The notes below the pieces were generated by a model. It searched no databases. It was not told where the DNA came from and saw nothing but the letters and a program-made list of their open reading frames with translations. From assembly GCF_014901205.1 (NCBI RefSeq), contig NZ_JACNMU010000004.1, forward strand, positions 62,001 to 126,000: a stretch of 64,000 nt of DNA. Reading direction: 5' to 3'. How positions within the stretch are numbered: the first letter of the stretch is position 1; each line of letters opens with the position of its first letter. The position numbers and the translations under genes were made by a program. Below, in pieces: positions 19,161-27,588 of the stretch. This DNA is from Meridianimarinicoccus sp. MJW13. Its GTDB lineage: Bacteria > Pseudomonadota > Alphaproteobacteria > Rhodobacterales > Rhodobacteraceae.

Positions 19161-22100
19161 ATGACGACTTATGTGCTCAATGCCCATGCAATTGAATTTG
19201 ATTTCAACGACAATACCGTGTCCGTCGGCACATCAACCTTGTCGATCGTGGTCGGCCCGGGCGGATCACCGCACCTGAATTACACGCTGTCACCGACGCA
19301 GGCCACGGACAACGATCTGACTGAAGTTCTTTTTGATACGAACGACTTGTACGGCGGGTACTTCGGCGGCCCGTTCGAATACGACGTGGATATTGACGAA
19401 GAATCCATCGGGATCGTGAATTGGATCGATGCCGGGGGCACGCCGCGATCCACGACAATCCTGACCTTTGCGGGCGATGACCAGACCGCGTCATCAGCCT
19501 TCCTGTTCATCGTGCCGATCGGTGGCGACATGCTGCCCAACCTGAACACCGTGGCGGCCTGGGACGGTTTCACCGGCGGCAATGGCATGAACAATCCAAG
19601 GATCACGTCATTCGATGATCCCCCGTTCAATCCCGGAGACGACATCCCGCTAACCGGTATCGGGGCCTTCTCGGCGACAGTCACGCAAGACGATATCATC
19701 GTGGATGAGACCGATCCCAACGAAAGTGTCTTCTACGACGCCGGTCCCGGCAACGACGAGATCTATGGCGACGACGCCTGGGTCCACGCAACCCTGGGAT
19801 CCGGCGCCGACTATCTGCAAGGCGGCGCGGGCGGCGCTGTCGTGGATTATTCCAGAGAAACGGGTTCCAATCCGGTGACAGTCCACCTTGGAAACAACAC
19901 CGCCACCGATACCCATGGCGACACCGATACACTGGTCAATGTTGTCAGCGTCATCGGCTCGGCCTTCGACGACACGCTCACCGGATCGAACCAATACGAT
20001 GATCTGACCGGCGGCAATGGCGACGACAGTATCTCGGGCCTGGACGGGGACGACTTCCTGCAGGCGGGCAACGGCAACGACACTTTTGACGGTGGCCTTG
20101 GCAGCGACACAGTCAATTTCGAACCGATCGGCACAGCCGTCATCGTCAACAATACCGGGACCATGCAGGCCGGTGTGGCAGGATTCACCGCCAACAAGGG
20201 CGCGGCCGGAAACGACAGCCTGTTCAACATCGAGAATTTTCACGGCGCCAACCTGACGGCCTCGGGCGATCAGATCTATCTGACCGGCCAGAATGCCTAT
20301 GTTTTTGACCGCGCTGGCGACGACCATGTCGAGGTGACGGACAACACCATCGCGGGCGGGATCACCTTCTTTGTGGGCTCCGGGAACGACACCTTCATCG
20401 GCTCCACCAACGGCTGGGATACACTCGCGCTGCAATCCGACATCTACGATGCTCTGGGCGCAGTCACCCAGGGCGTGACCGTCACCTTCACGGACCAGGG
20501 TGCAGGCAGTCTGACCGACGGCTGGGGGTTCACGGACCAGTTCCAGAACATCGAAGAAATAAGAGCCACACGCTTTGCCGATACTATCAACGGCCATGAT
20601 GGCGATGAGTATTTCTTTGGAGGGGACGGCAACGATACCCTGAATGGCGGAGCTGGCCGGGACGACCTGGAGGGTGGTAGCGGAAATGACACCATCGACG
20701 GCGGCGACGGCAGCAGAGACGAAGTGCGCTACGACAATGAGGAGCGTAATAGCGGCGGCACCCAGGGAGTGGTGGTCAACTTCCTGACCGGCACCGCGAC
20801 CGACACCTTTGGCGACACCGACACGCTAAGCAACATCGAGGAAGTGCGCGGCACCTCGCACGCCGACAGCTTCACCGGCAGCGCCGCTGCGGAAGAACGC
20901 TTCCGGGGCTATGCCGGCGACGACACGTTCCTTGGCGGCGACGGGCGCGACCGGATCGACGGGGGCGCGGGCGACGACATGATCGACGGCGGCGACGGCA
21001 CTCGCGACCAGGCCCGCTACCAGGACGACCACAATGACGGCGGCTTCCTGGGGATCGATGTTGATCTTGCGCTGGGAACGGCGACCGACACCTTTGGGGA
21101 TACCGACACGCTGGTCGGCATCGAACAGATCAACGGGTCGAACTTCAACGACGTGATCCGCGGCGACGATCAGGACAATGCTTTCTGGGGCGGCTTTGAC
21201 GGTGACGACCTGATCGAGGGCCGCGCCGGGAACGACTATCTGTCCGGGGGTGCCGGCAATGACACCCTTGATGGTGGGGCCGACTGGGATACTGTCGGCT
21301 ATGAATTCGATGATCAGGACGGCGGCACGCAAGGCGTCACGGTCAATCTTTCGCTGGGTTCCGCCACCGATACGTTCGGCGACACGGATACCCTGATTGG
21401 TATCGAGGAAATCCGCGGCTCTGTCTTTGACGATAACATCACCGGCGACGCCAACGACAACAGGCTGCGCGGCGAGGCTGGCGACGACGTCATCAATGGC
21501 GGCAACGGCAACGACAGGCTCTGGGACGGCGATGGCGACGACCAGGTGAACGGCGGCAACGGCGACGACACCATCGAGACCGGCAGTGGCAATGATGTCT
21601 TCAACGGTGGCGCCGGAATCGATACCATCTTCACGGATCTTTCGACCGCAACCCCCCAACAATTCATCGTCGAATTCAACCTCGCCACCGGCGACATGGG
21701 GGCCAAGGGACTGACAATCCTGCGCGACACGCTGATCGCCATCGAGAACTTCACCCTGATCGGCGACTTCGACGTCGAAGCCGTGGGAAATGGCGGGGCC
21801 AATGTCTTCACGCTGGATCTGGGCGATGACACGGTGACTGCCGGGGCCGGAGACGACGAGGTCTCGGGCGGCGGCGGTGACGACATGCTGGACGGCGGCG
21901 GCGGCTCGGACCAGCTGTTCGGGCAGCAGGGCAATGACATGCTGATCGGCGGCTTTGCCAATGACTTCCTGTTCGGCGGTTCGGGCGACGACGATCTGTC
22001 GGGCGGCGACAGCAACGACCAGTTGTTCGGCGGTTCGGGTGCAGACACAATGGACGGCGGCAACGGCTCGGACCTGTTTGTCATCGACGGGTTCGACACG

Positions 22101-23012
22101 GTGACCGACACCGGCACCGGCGGCTATGACAAGGCGCAGATCGCCAGCGCCAGTGGAGACAGCGTGTCGATGGCCGGGTGGAGCGGCGTCGAGCGCGTCA
22201 ATGGCAACGCGGGCAACGACCAGATCGACGGCTCGACCGCCAACGATGCGCTGCTGCTGTTCGGGAGTGGCGGAGACGACACGCTGACCGGCGGGTCGGG
22301 CGATGACGTGCTGATCGGTGGTGATGGCAATGACACGCTGACCGGCAATGATGGCAACGACATCATGCTGGGCGCTGCGGGCAACGACACCTTCGACGGC
22401 GGCGCGGGCAACGACGTATTCTACATCGGCGAAAGCGGCGATGTGGTCAGCGACGGCGGGGCCGGGTTCGACAAGGCGGTGATCTATGACACCAACGGCC
22501 TGAGCCTGAACGTCGGCAGCTGGATCGGGGTCGAGCGGATCATGGGTCTGACCGGCGACGACACCATCGACGCCACCGGGCTGGCAACCTCGGTGACGCT
22601 GGTGGGCGGTGCTGGCAACGATGTGCTGACCGGCGGGTCCGATGCGGACGTGTTCTTCGGCGGGGCCGATGACGACACGCTTCTGGGCGCGGCGGGCGAT
22701 GATGCGCTCATCGCGGGCGCGGGCAACGACATGCTGGACGGTGGCGCGGGCAACGACTTCTACCTTGGCGGTCTTGGCGCGGATGTTTTCGCCTGGACCG
22801 ACGGGTTTGGCCGCGACGTGGTGAAGGACTTCACCGATGGCGTCGACCGGCTGGACTTCTCGGGCCACAGCACGGTGAATGCGCTGTCGGATCTGACCAT
22901 CACCCAAAGCGGCAACCACACCATCGTGGCGATGGTCAACGGCACCGACCAGGTGACGCTGGCAGACACTCTGGCCAGCACGGTCACCGGGACCGATTTC
23001 GACTTCGTCTGA
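19161..23012 (+). CDS. RTX-type calcium-binding secreted protein
   Basis: From the ATG at 19161, with GAGAGG upstream, the protein is 1,283 aa. The first about 190 residues are unlike the rest. After them come many nonapeptide repeats of the GGxGxDxLx type (GGNGDDSISGLDGDDFLQAGNG and similar), which form calcium-bound beta-rolls. Four copies of a (T/S)ATDTxGDTDTL element recur; three of them, near 20.79, 21.08 and 21.36 kb, show an internal period of about 94 residues. The C-terminus (DVVKDFTDGVDRLDFSG, then a hydroxylated end FDFV) looks like a type I secretion signal. No catalytic domain is recognised, and no ABC/MFP secretion genes lie nearby. Function may be adhesion, S-layer or toxin-like; this is not decidable here. 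Confidence 0.92.
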   Translation: MTTYVLNAHAIEFDFNDNTVSVGTSTLSIVVGPGGSPHLNYTLSPTQATDNDLTEVLFDTNDLYGGYFGGPFEYDVDIDEESIGIVNWIDAGGTPRSTTILTFAGDDQTASSAFLFIVPIGGDMLPNLNTVAAWDGFTGGNGMNNPRITSFDDPPFNPGDDIPLTGIGAFSATVTQDDIIVDETDPNESVFYDAGPGNDEIYGDDAWVHATLGSGADYLQGGAGGAVVDYSRETGSNPVTVHLGNNTATDTHGDTDTLVNVVSVIGSAFDDTLTGSNQYDDLTGGNGDDSISGLDGDDFLQAGNGNDTFDGGLGSDTVNFEPIGTAVIVNNTGTMQAGVAGFTANKGAAGNDSLFNIENFHGANLTASGDQIYLTGQNAYVFDRAGDDHVEVTDNTIAGGITFFVGSGNDTFIGSTNGWDTLALQSDIYDALGAVTQGVTVTFTDQGAGSLTDGWGFTDQFQNIEEIRATRFADTINGHDGDEYFFGGDGNDTLNGGAGRDDLEGGSGNDTIDGGDGSRDEVRYDNEERNSGGTQGVVVNFLTGTATDTFGDTDTLSNIEEVRGTSHADSFTGSAAAEERFRGYAGDDTFLGGDGRDRIDGGAGDDMIDGGDGTRDQARYQDDHNDGGFLGIDVDLALGTATDTFGDTDTLVGIEQINGSNFNDVIRGDDQDNAFWGGFDGDDLIEGRAGNDYLSGGAGNDTLDGGADWDTVGYEFDDQDGGTQGVTVNLSLGSATDTFGDTDTLIGIEEIRGSVFDDNITGDANDNRLRGEAGDDVINGGNGNDRLWDGDGDDQVNGGNGDDTIETGSGNDVFNGGAGIDTIFTDLSTATPQQFIVEFNLATGDMGAKGLTILRDTLIAIENFTLIGDFDVEAVGNGGANVFTLDLGDDTVTAGAGDDEVSGGGGDDMLDGGGGSDQLFGQQGNDMLIGGFANDFLFGGSGDDDLSGGDSNDQLFGGSGADTMDGGNGSDLFVIDGFDTVTDTGTGGYDKAQIASASGDSVSMAGWSGVERVNGNAGNDQIDGSTANDALLLFGSGGDDTLTGGSGDDVLIGGDGNDTLTGNDGNDIMLGAAGNDTFDGGAGNDVFYIGESGDVVSDGGAGFDKAVIYDTNGLSLNVGSWIGVERIMGLTGDDTIDATGLATSVTLVGGAGNDVLTGGSDADVFFGGADDDTLLGAAGDDALIAGAGNDMLDGGAGNDFYLGGLGADVFAWTDGFGRDVVKDFTDGVDRLDFSGHSTVNALSDLTITQSGNHTIVAMVNGTDQVTLADTLASTVTGTDFDFV

Positions 23013-23024
23013 AGCCGAAGCGGT

Positions 23025-23192
23025 CTACTTGGTCAGGATCAATTTGCCTTGCCGCGTGATGCGCAGGGTATAGATCGCCTGGTCCAGCTTGATCTGGGCC
23101 AGCACGCCGCCCTTTGTCAGATCGCGCGCATCGTACAGCGGCAGGATTTCCTCGGCGCCATCTTCGATGGAGGTCGGAGCAGCATATTTCAT
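23025..23192 (-). CDS. hemP: HemP/HmuP-family hemin uptake protein
   Basis: This 55-aa gene is convergent with the RTX gene and ends 12 bp from it. The C-terminal half, IYTLRITRQGKLILTK, matches the conserved core of the HemP/HmuP family (IYRLRLTRQ.KLILTK). These small proteins accompany heme-uptake loci and in some species activate the heme receptor gene. The N-terminal part DARDLTKGG is also family-like. No heme receptor or hmu genes are seen here. An IS element sits about 195 bp upstream and may have separated it from former neighbours. Confidence 0.85.
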   Translation of the reverse strand: MKYAAPTSIEDGAEEILPLYDARDLTKGGVLAQIKLDQAIYTLRITRQGKLILTK

Positions 23193-23386
23193 CTTGGGTC
23201 AATTCCTGGAAGTTCGAAGCTTGCGCTTCGTATCGGCCTGATGTGGCTGGCTCATGGCGTCACGAGTGGCTTGCGCAATAATAACTGACAAATACACTCT
23301 ACTAATTCAAGAAGAAATTCCAATGCCCACGTATTCAGGCGTTTTATTACCATAATCTTGATTACTCGGCTGATCTTTCCGAGCAG

Positions 23387-24497
23387 GTGGATTCACAAAC
23401 GAAGTGCAAATTCTGTACTGAAACAGAGAGTTGCATGGAGCATGAAGAATGGGAAGCCACTACTGCCACCTGAATTTGGATGAACGACGCAAGATAGCAA
23501 AGTGGCTTGAAGCCAAAATGCCGATTGCTGAGATTGCGGATCGACTGGGCCGTGACCCCTCCACGATCTACCGAGACATCAAGCGGAACCGATATACGGA
23601 CAACGAGCTGCCAGACCTGAACGGCTATTACGCGCTGAATGCACAGGACATGTACGAGAAGCGCCGTGCCATCCATCGAAAGATGATCGTGCATCCGGAA
23701 CTCAAGGAAGCCATTGAAGATCGCCTGAAGGCTGGATGGTCGCCCGAACAGATAGCCGGACGCATGCGACTTGAACACCATCCGATCCGCGTGAGCCACG
23801 AGACCATCTATCGGTTTGCCTATTCCAAGGATGGTCGCGACGAACAGTTTTATCGCCACTTGCCTGAACATCGCCGTCGCCGCAGGCCGCGTGGGTATCG
23901 CAGGCACAACCGGACCCACATCTTTGATGCCCGAAGCTTGTCACACAGGCCTGACCGCATCTCAGAACGCGCTGAATTCGGCCATTGGGAGTGTGATCTG
24001 ATGATGTTCCGCAAAGAACATGGGAAGGTAAACGTGACGTCCCTGGTCGAGCGCGTGAGCCGATACGCCGTCGTCATGCGCAACGAGGATCGCCAAACCA
24101 AACCCATCATGGAAGCGCTGATCCAGGGGTTGGCTCCCCTGCCCGCCGATGCCCGCCAATCGATCACCTTTGATCGCGGCACCGAGTTCTCAGCCTGGCG
24201 GCATCTCAAGGTCGGGATCGGCGCGGATGCGTGGTTCTGTGATCCACAAGCGCCGTACCAGAAAGGCACCGTAGAAAACACGAACAACAGGCTGAGGAAA
24301 TACCTGCCCCGCTCAACCGAACCGACGGCGCTGACAAATCGATACTTGAGGTCGATTTGCCACCGCCTCAATGCAACGCCGCGCAAATGCCTCGGGTATC
24401 ACACGCCAGCAGAAGTCTTCGAAACCAAGCTGATGGAAATCCAGAACCGACTGGGATAGATCGACATACTAGGACCTGCACTTCAGTGTGAGTTCAC
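23387..24497 (+). mobile_element. IS30-family insertion sequence (about 1.1 kb)
   Basis: The transposase gene is flanked by imperfect terminal inverted repeats. The left end is GTGGATTCACAAACGAAGTG and the right end, read inward, is GTGAACTCACACTGAAGTGC; they align with one single-base gap. The length of about 1,111 bp is normal for IS30. AG lies just outside both ends and could be a 2-bp target duplication, though that is too short to prove. The element looks intact. Confidence 0.8.
23449..24459 (+). CDS. IS30-family transposase
   Basis: The 336-aa protein has an N-terminal helix-turn-helix of the IS30 type (residues about 8-50, LNLDERRKIAKWLEAKMPIA and GRDPSTIYRDIKRN). The C-terminal DDE integrase core contains WECDLMMF (first Asp), ITFDRGTEF (second Asp) and KGTVENTNNRLRKYLPR (Glu). 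Length and motifs match full-length IS30 transposases, so it is probably active. Confidence 0.96.
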   Translation: MGSHYCHLNLDERRKIAKWLEAKMPIAEIADRLGRDPSTIYRDIKRNRYTDNELPDLNGYYALNAQDMYEKRRAIHRKMIVHPELKEAIEDRLKAGWSPEQIAGRMRLEHHPIRVSHETIYRFAYSKDGRDEQFYRHLPEHRRRRRPRGYRRHNRTHIFDARSLSHRPDRISERAEFGHWECDLMMFRKEHGKVNVTSLVERVSRYAVVMRNEDRQTKPIMEALIQGLAPLPADARQSITFDRGTEFSAWRHLKVGIGADAWFCDPQAPYQKGTVENTNNRLRKYLPRSTEPTALTNRYLRSICHRLNATPRKCLGYHTPAEVFETKLMEIQNRLG

Positions 24498-24570
24498 AGC
24501 CGAACCGCCGCGCAGACGGTCTGCTTCATCAATCCAAGCGAGTGAAGAGCCATTCGGGGGCGTGTCCGGG

Positions 24571-24987
24571 TCAGGGCCGAGGCGGCGCAATATCCGACCC
24601 AAGCAGATCAACGCGGTCTTCGCGGGCCAGTTTTCGGTCGAAGGTCACCAGGGTTCCGCCCTCGGCCTCCGCTGCCAGACGGATCATCTGATCGGAGAAC
24701 CCGGCCCCGCCCCGCGCGTACCGCGACACCGCCAGCCCGACACGGTCGGCCGCTTCGATGCACAGTTCCGGGGCCTCCAGCAAACCAATCAGCGCCTGTG
24801 CAATGACCTCGCGCTGCAACCCGTAGGCCCGTTCCAGCACCCAGACCAGTTCGACCACCACCTCGCGGCAGACAAACCCCTGATGCGCCGCGCTGAGACT
24901 TGACATCAACTCTTCTGCCGCGGCCCATTGTGCGGAGTCGTCCCGTGTCAGGAACCGCACCAGAACATTGGTGTCCAGACCGATCAC
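24571..24987 (-). CDS. vapC: PIN-domain toxin, VapC-like
   Basis: The 138-aa protein starts at a GTG that overlaps the antitoxin stop (GTGA). It has the PIN-fold acidic residues: Asp in MIGLDTNVLVRFL, Glu in VVVELVWVLERAY, and the late Asp pair in GAGFSDQMI and TLVTFDRKL. VapC toxins are Mg-dependent ribonucleases that cleave tRNA or rRNA and are silenced by the partner antitoxin. It sits next to an IS element, as many such modules do. Confidence 0.92.
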   Translation of the reverse strand: MIGLDTNVLVRFLTRDDSAQWAAAEELMSSLSAAHQGFVCREVVVELVWVLERAYGLQREVIAQALIGLLEAPELCIEAADRVGLAVSRYARGGAGFSDQMIRLAAEAEGGTLVTFDRKLAREDRVDLLGSDIAPPRP

Positions 24988-25229
24988 TCGGGTTTCGCCG
25001 TGGCCCCGGCGGCGATGGCCGCGTCGATCTGGTCCTGGCTGCGCGCGGGTTGACCCTCGCGATGCAACAGGCCGCTGAGACTGCGCAGCGGGCGCGGCTT
25101 CAGGATCCGAACCTCGCCATCGTCCAGCACCAGATAACGGATCCGGTCGCCCGGCTTCAGTCCAAGGGCATCGCGCACCTGCCGCGGCAGGGTCGTCTGG
25201 CCCCGCGATGTGACGGTGGATTCCTGCAT
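24984..25229 (-). CDS. vapB: AbrB/SpoVT-fold antitoxin, VapB-like
   Basis: The protein is about 81 aa, with a swapped-hairpin DNA-binding domain in its first 50 residues (STVTSRGQTTLPRQVRDALG, GDRIRYLVLDDGEVRILKP). The C-terminal tail, expected to bind the toxin, carries an RSLSGLLH segment. It overlaps the toxin gene by four bases. An upstream TTG would add four residues, but the ATG at 25229 is preferred. It probably represses its own operon through the repeats just upstream. Confidence 0.9.
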   Translation of the reverse strand: MQESTVTSRGQTTLPRQVRDALGLKPGDRIRYLVLDDGEVRILKPRPLRSLSGLLHREGQPARSQDQIDAAIAAGATAKPE

Positions 25230-25255
25230 GATGGCATCCAATTCAAAACTTACAC

Positions 25256-25290
25256 TTGCATTGCATATAGGGATTTTGCATTACATTTGC
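25256..25290. promoter_or_regulatory. Two 15-bp direct repeats upstream of vapBC
   Basis: TTGCATTGCATATAG and TTGCATTACATTTGC occur with a 20-bp period, about 25-60 bp upstream of the antitoxin start. The two-turn spacing and location suggest an autoregulatory operator of the antitoxin or toxin-antitoxin complex. Confidence 0.5.
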
Positions 25291-25333
25291 AAGCTGCACC
25301 CGTCATCCCTGCCCCGCCATTGCGGGCTTGCGA

Positions 25334-26704
25334 TCAGCCCAGAACTTCCGCAACGGACTCGGCCAGCTTGCCGGTAATCTCGTCGGCCTCGGCGCGGGTC
25401 AGGCAGAACGGCGGCGCGAAACCCAGAATATCGCCTTGCGGCATGGCCCGGCTGATGACGCCCCAGCGCAGCAATGCACCGTTGAGCGCCGCGCCCATGC
25501 CCCTGGCCGGATCGAAGAAGCGGCGGTCGTCGCGATCCTCGACGAATTCGACGGCGCACAGCAGCCCCTCGCCCCGGATCTCGCCCACATGCGGGTGATC
25601 CCCCAGCGCATCGATCAACCCTTGCTTGAAATACGCCCCCACCGCGCCCGCGTTGGATACAAGATTTAACTCATCCAGCAGCTTCAGGTTGGCGACCCCC
25701 GCCGCGGCCCCGATGGGATGCGCCGAATAGGTCCAGCCGTGGCCGATTGGGCCGAAGCGGTCGGTGCCCTCCTCCAGCACCTTCCAGACGTCTTCCGACA
25801 CGATCGACCCCGACAGCGGCGCATAGGCCGAGGTCAGCCCCTTGGCGATGGTGATGATGTCGGGCCGAATGCCGTAGTGCTCCGATCCAAACATGCTGCC
25901 CAGTCGGCCAAAGCCGGTCACCACCTCATCGGCGATCAGCAGGATGTCATGCTTTTGCAGCACCGCCTGAATGGCGGGCCAATAGCCTTCGGGCGGGGGC
26001 ACCAACCCGCCGGTGCCAAGGGCAGGCTCACCGATGAAGGCGGCGATGGTGTCGGCCCCTTCCCGGTCGATCAGGGCTTCCAGTTCGGCGACGCAATGGG
26101 CCACAAACGCGGCCTCGCTTTGCGAACGGTCTGCGCGGCGGAAGTAATATGGGGCTTCGGTATGGATCACCTGCGTCAGCGGCAGGTCGAATTTCTTGTG
26201 AAACACCTCCAGCCCGGTGAGCGAGCCGGTCATCAGCCCCGAGCCATGATAGCCGCGCCAGCGCGAGATGATCTTCTTCTTCTCGGGACGGCCCTTCACG
26301 TTGTTGTAGTACCAGACCAGCTTGATGTTGGTTTCGTTGGCGTCCGATCCGCTGAGCCCGAAATAGACTTTCGACATGTGATCGGGCGCGCGGTCCAGGA
26401 TCATCTTTGACAGGGTGATCGAGGCTTCGGTGCCATGGCCCACATAGGCGTGGTAATAGGCCAGTTCGCGCGCCTGCTCGGCAATGGCTTCGGCAATCTC
26501 GGCGCGGCCATAGCCGACGTTGACGCAATAGAGCCCGGCAAAGCCATCCAGCAGGCGGTTGCCGTCGCGGTCTTCAATATGGCACCCAGATCCGCCGGTG
26601 ATGACCCGCTGCGGCAGGTTCCCCCGCGCGAATTCGGCCAGATGGGTCGAGGGATGGAAGAAATTCTCGCGGTCCCACTGTTCCAATTGATCGTTGTGCA
26701 GCAT
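25334..26704 (-). CDS. Class III aminotransferase (omega-transaminase; DoeD-like)
   Basis: The 456-aa PLP enzyme starts at an ATG with AAGGA upstream. Motifs are [21 protein letters not shown], the PLP-phosphate loop [11 protein letters not shown], the [11 protein letters not shown] segment with the ring-binding Asp, and the Schiff-base Lys in [16 protein letters not shown]. Close relatives are annotated as aspartate-family, GABA/taurine-pyruvate or diaminobutyrate transaminases. The adjacent Lrp-type regulator recalls the doeX-doeD pair of ectoine breakdown, but doeA, doeB and doeC are absent, so the substrate is open. Confidence 0.93.
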   Translation of the reverse strand: MLHNDQLEQWDRENFFHPSTHLAEFARGNLPQRVITGGSGCHIEDRDGNRLLDGFAGLYCVNVGYGRAEIAEAIAEQARELAYYHAYVGHGTEASITLSKMILDRAPDHMSKVYFGLSGSDANETNIKLVWYYNNVKGRPEKKKIISRWRGYHGSGLMTGSLTGLEVFHKKFDLPLTQVIHTEAPYYFRRADRSQSEAAFVAHCVAELEALIDREGADTIAAFIGEPALGTGGLVPPPEGYWPAIQAVLQKHDILLIADEVVTGFGRLGSMFGSEHYGIRPDIITIAKGLTSAYAPLSGSIVSEDVWKVLEEGTDRFGPIGHGWTYSAHPIGAAAGVANLKLLDELNLVSNAGAVGAYFKQGLIDALGDHPHVGEIRGEGLLCAVEFVEDRDDRRFFDPARGMGAALNGALLRWGVISRAMPQGDILGFAPPFCLTRAEADEITGKLAESVAEVLG

Positions 26705-26851
26705 CTGAATGATCCTTCGCTTCCCCGCAGGTCCGGCCGTTTCCGGGCCATAGTGCACCGAACCAGCGGCCGGTTTCCAGCCAGAGAAACACCTGTTCTT
26801 GCGCAGGAAATCAGAAGAAACCTTCGGCGCGAGTGGCACCCGGCAGAGGAT

Positions 26852-27334
26852 TTACCCGGCAGCCGGGGGCAGCGGCGCGGGCGCATCCTTGACCGGCTTG
26901 GTCACGATATAGCCGAAATAGCGTTCGATCCCCGCGCCAGTGTCCAGCAGGCGATCCATCAGCCGCTGGTAGGCATCCACATCCGCAACCACCACCCGCA
27001 GGATATAGTCGATCCCGCCGCCCGTGGCCCAACACGCCTGAACCTGCGGCAGATCCTGCACGAGGGTTTCGAAACGGCGGAAATCCTCGGCCTTGTGGCC
27101 CGACAGCGTGACCTCGACGATGACCTCGGTCACCGGAGCAATGCGCCGGATCTCGACCATGGCGCGATAGGCGGTGATCAGCCCGCCCTCCTCCAGCTTG
27201 CGCAAGCGCTCCCAACAGGGGCTGGGCGACAGGTTCACCTTCGCGGCCAGCGCGGTCTTGGTGATACGACCGTTGACCTGCAACTCGCGCAGGATGGCCA
27301 TGTCGAAGGAGTCGAGTTTCACGGGTCGGGTCAT
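26852..27334 (-). CDS. Lrp/AsnC-family regulator (DoeX-like)
   Basis: The 160-aa protein has an N-terminal winged helix (LDSFDMAILRELQVNGRITKTALAAKVNLSPSPCWERLRKLE) and a C-terminal RAM effector domain (about residues 70-145). It lies 147 bp upstream of the aminotransferase on the same strand and probably responds to an amino acid that the transaminase consumes. DoeX, the regulator of ectoine degradation, is the closest functional analogy, suggested by the pairing rather than proven. Confidence 0.92.
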   Translation of the reverse strand: MTRPVKLDSFDMAILRELQVNGRITKTALAAKVNLSPSPCWERLRKLEEGGLITAYRAMVEIRRIAPVTEVIVEVTLSGHKAEDFRRFETLVQDLPQVQACWATGGGIDYILRVVVADVDAYQRLMDRLLDTGAGIERYFGYIVTKPVKDAPAPLPPAAG

Positions 27335-27588
27335 GCCGCCTAAGTGTCACGACACGCGCCTTGAGCGCAATCATGGGGAAAAGGCATCCCCCGCAACGGC
27401 CAATTCCGATCTGCCCCGGTTTGGCATGGGGCGATACACGAGGTTCCCCTGCGGCAGGTCACCACGGCGGGGGCAGCTTGACCGGCCCGCCAAACGCCGC
27501 AACTCTTTTTCCATGGCCAGACTTCACTTTTTGCAAGGTGGGCGGGCGTTTTAGATTGTTTTTGAAATAGGGGGCTGGGGCAAAATTC

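Noticed and set aside
20826-22919. 697-codon minus-strand ORF opposite the RTX repeats, and the repeats seen as a possible CRISPR array
   Set aside because: The periodicity is 27 bp (nine-residue RTX units) and varies by codon, with no conserved DNA repeat or unique spacers. The antisense frame only mirrors the repeats.
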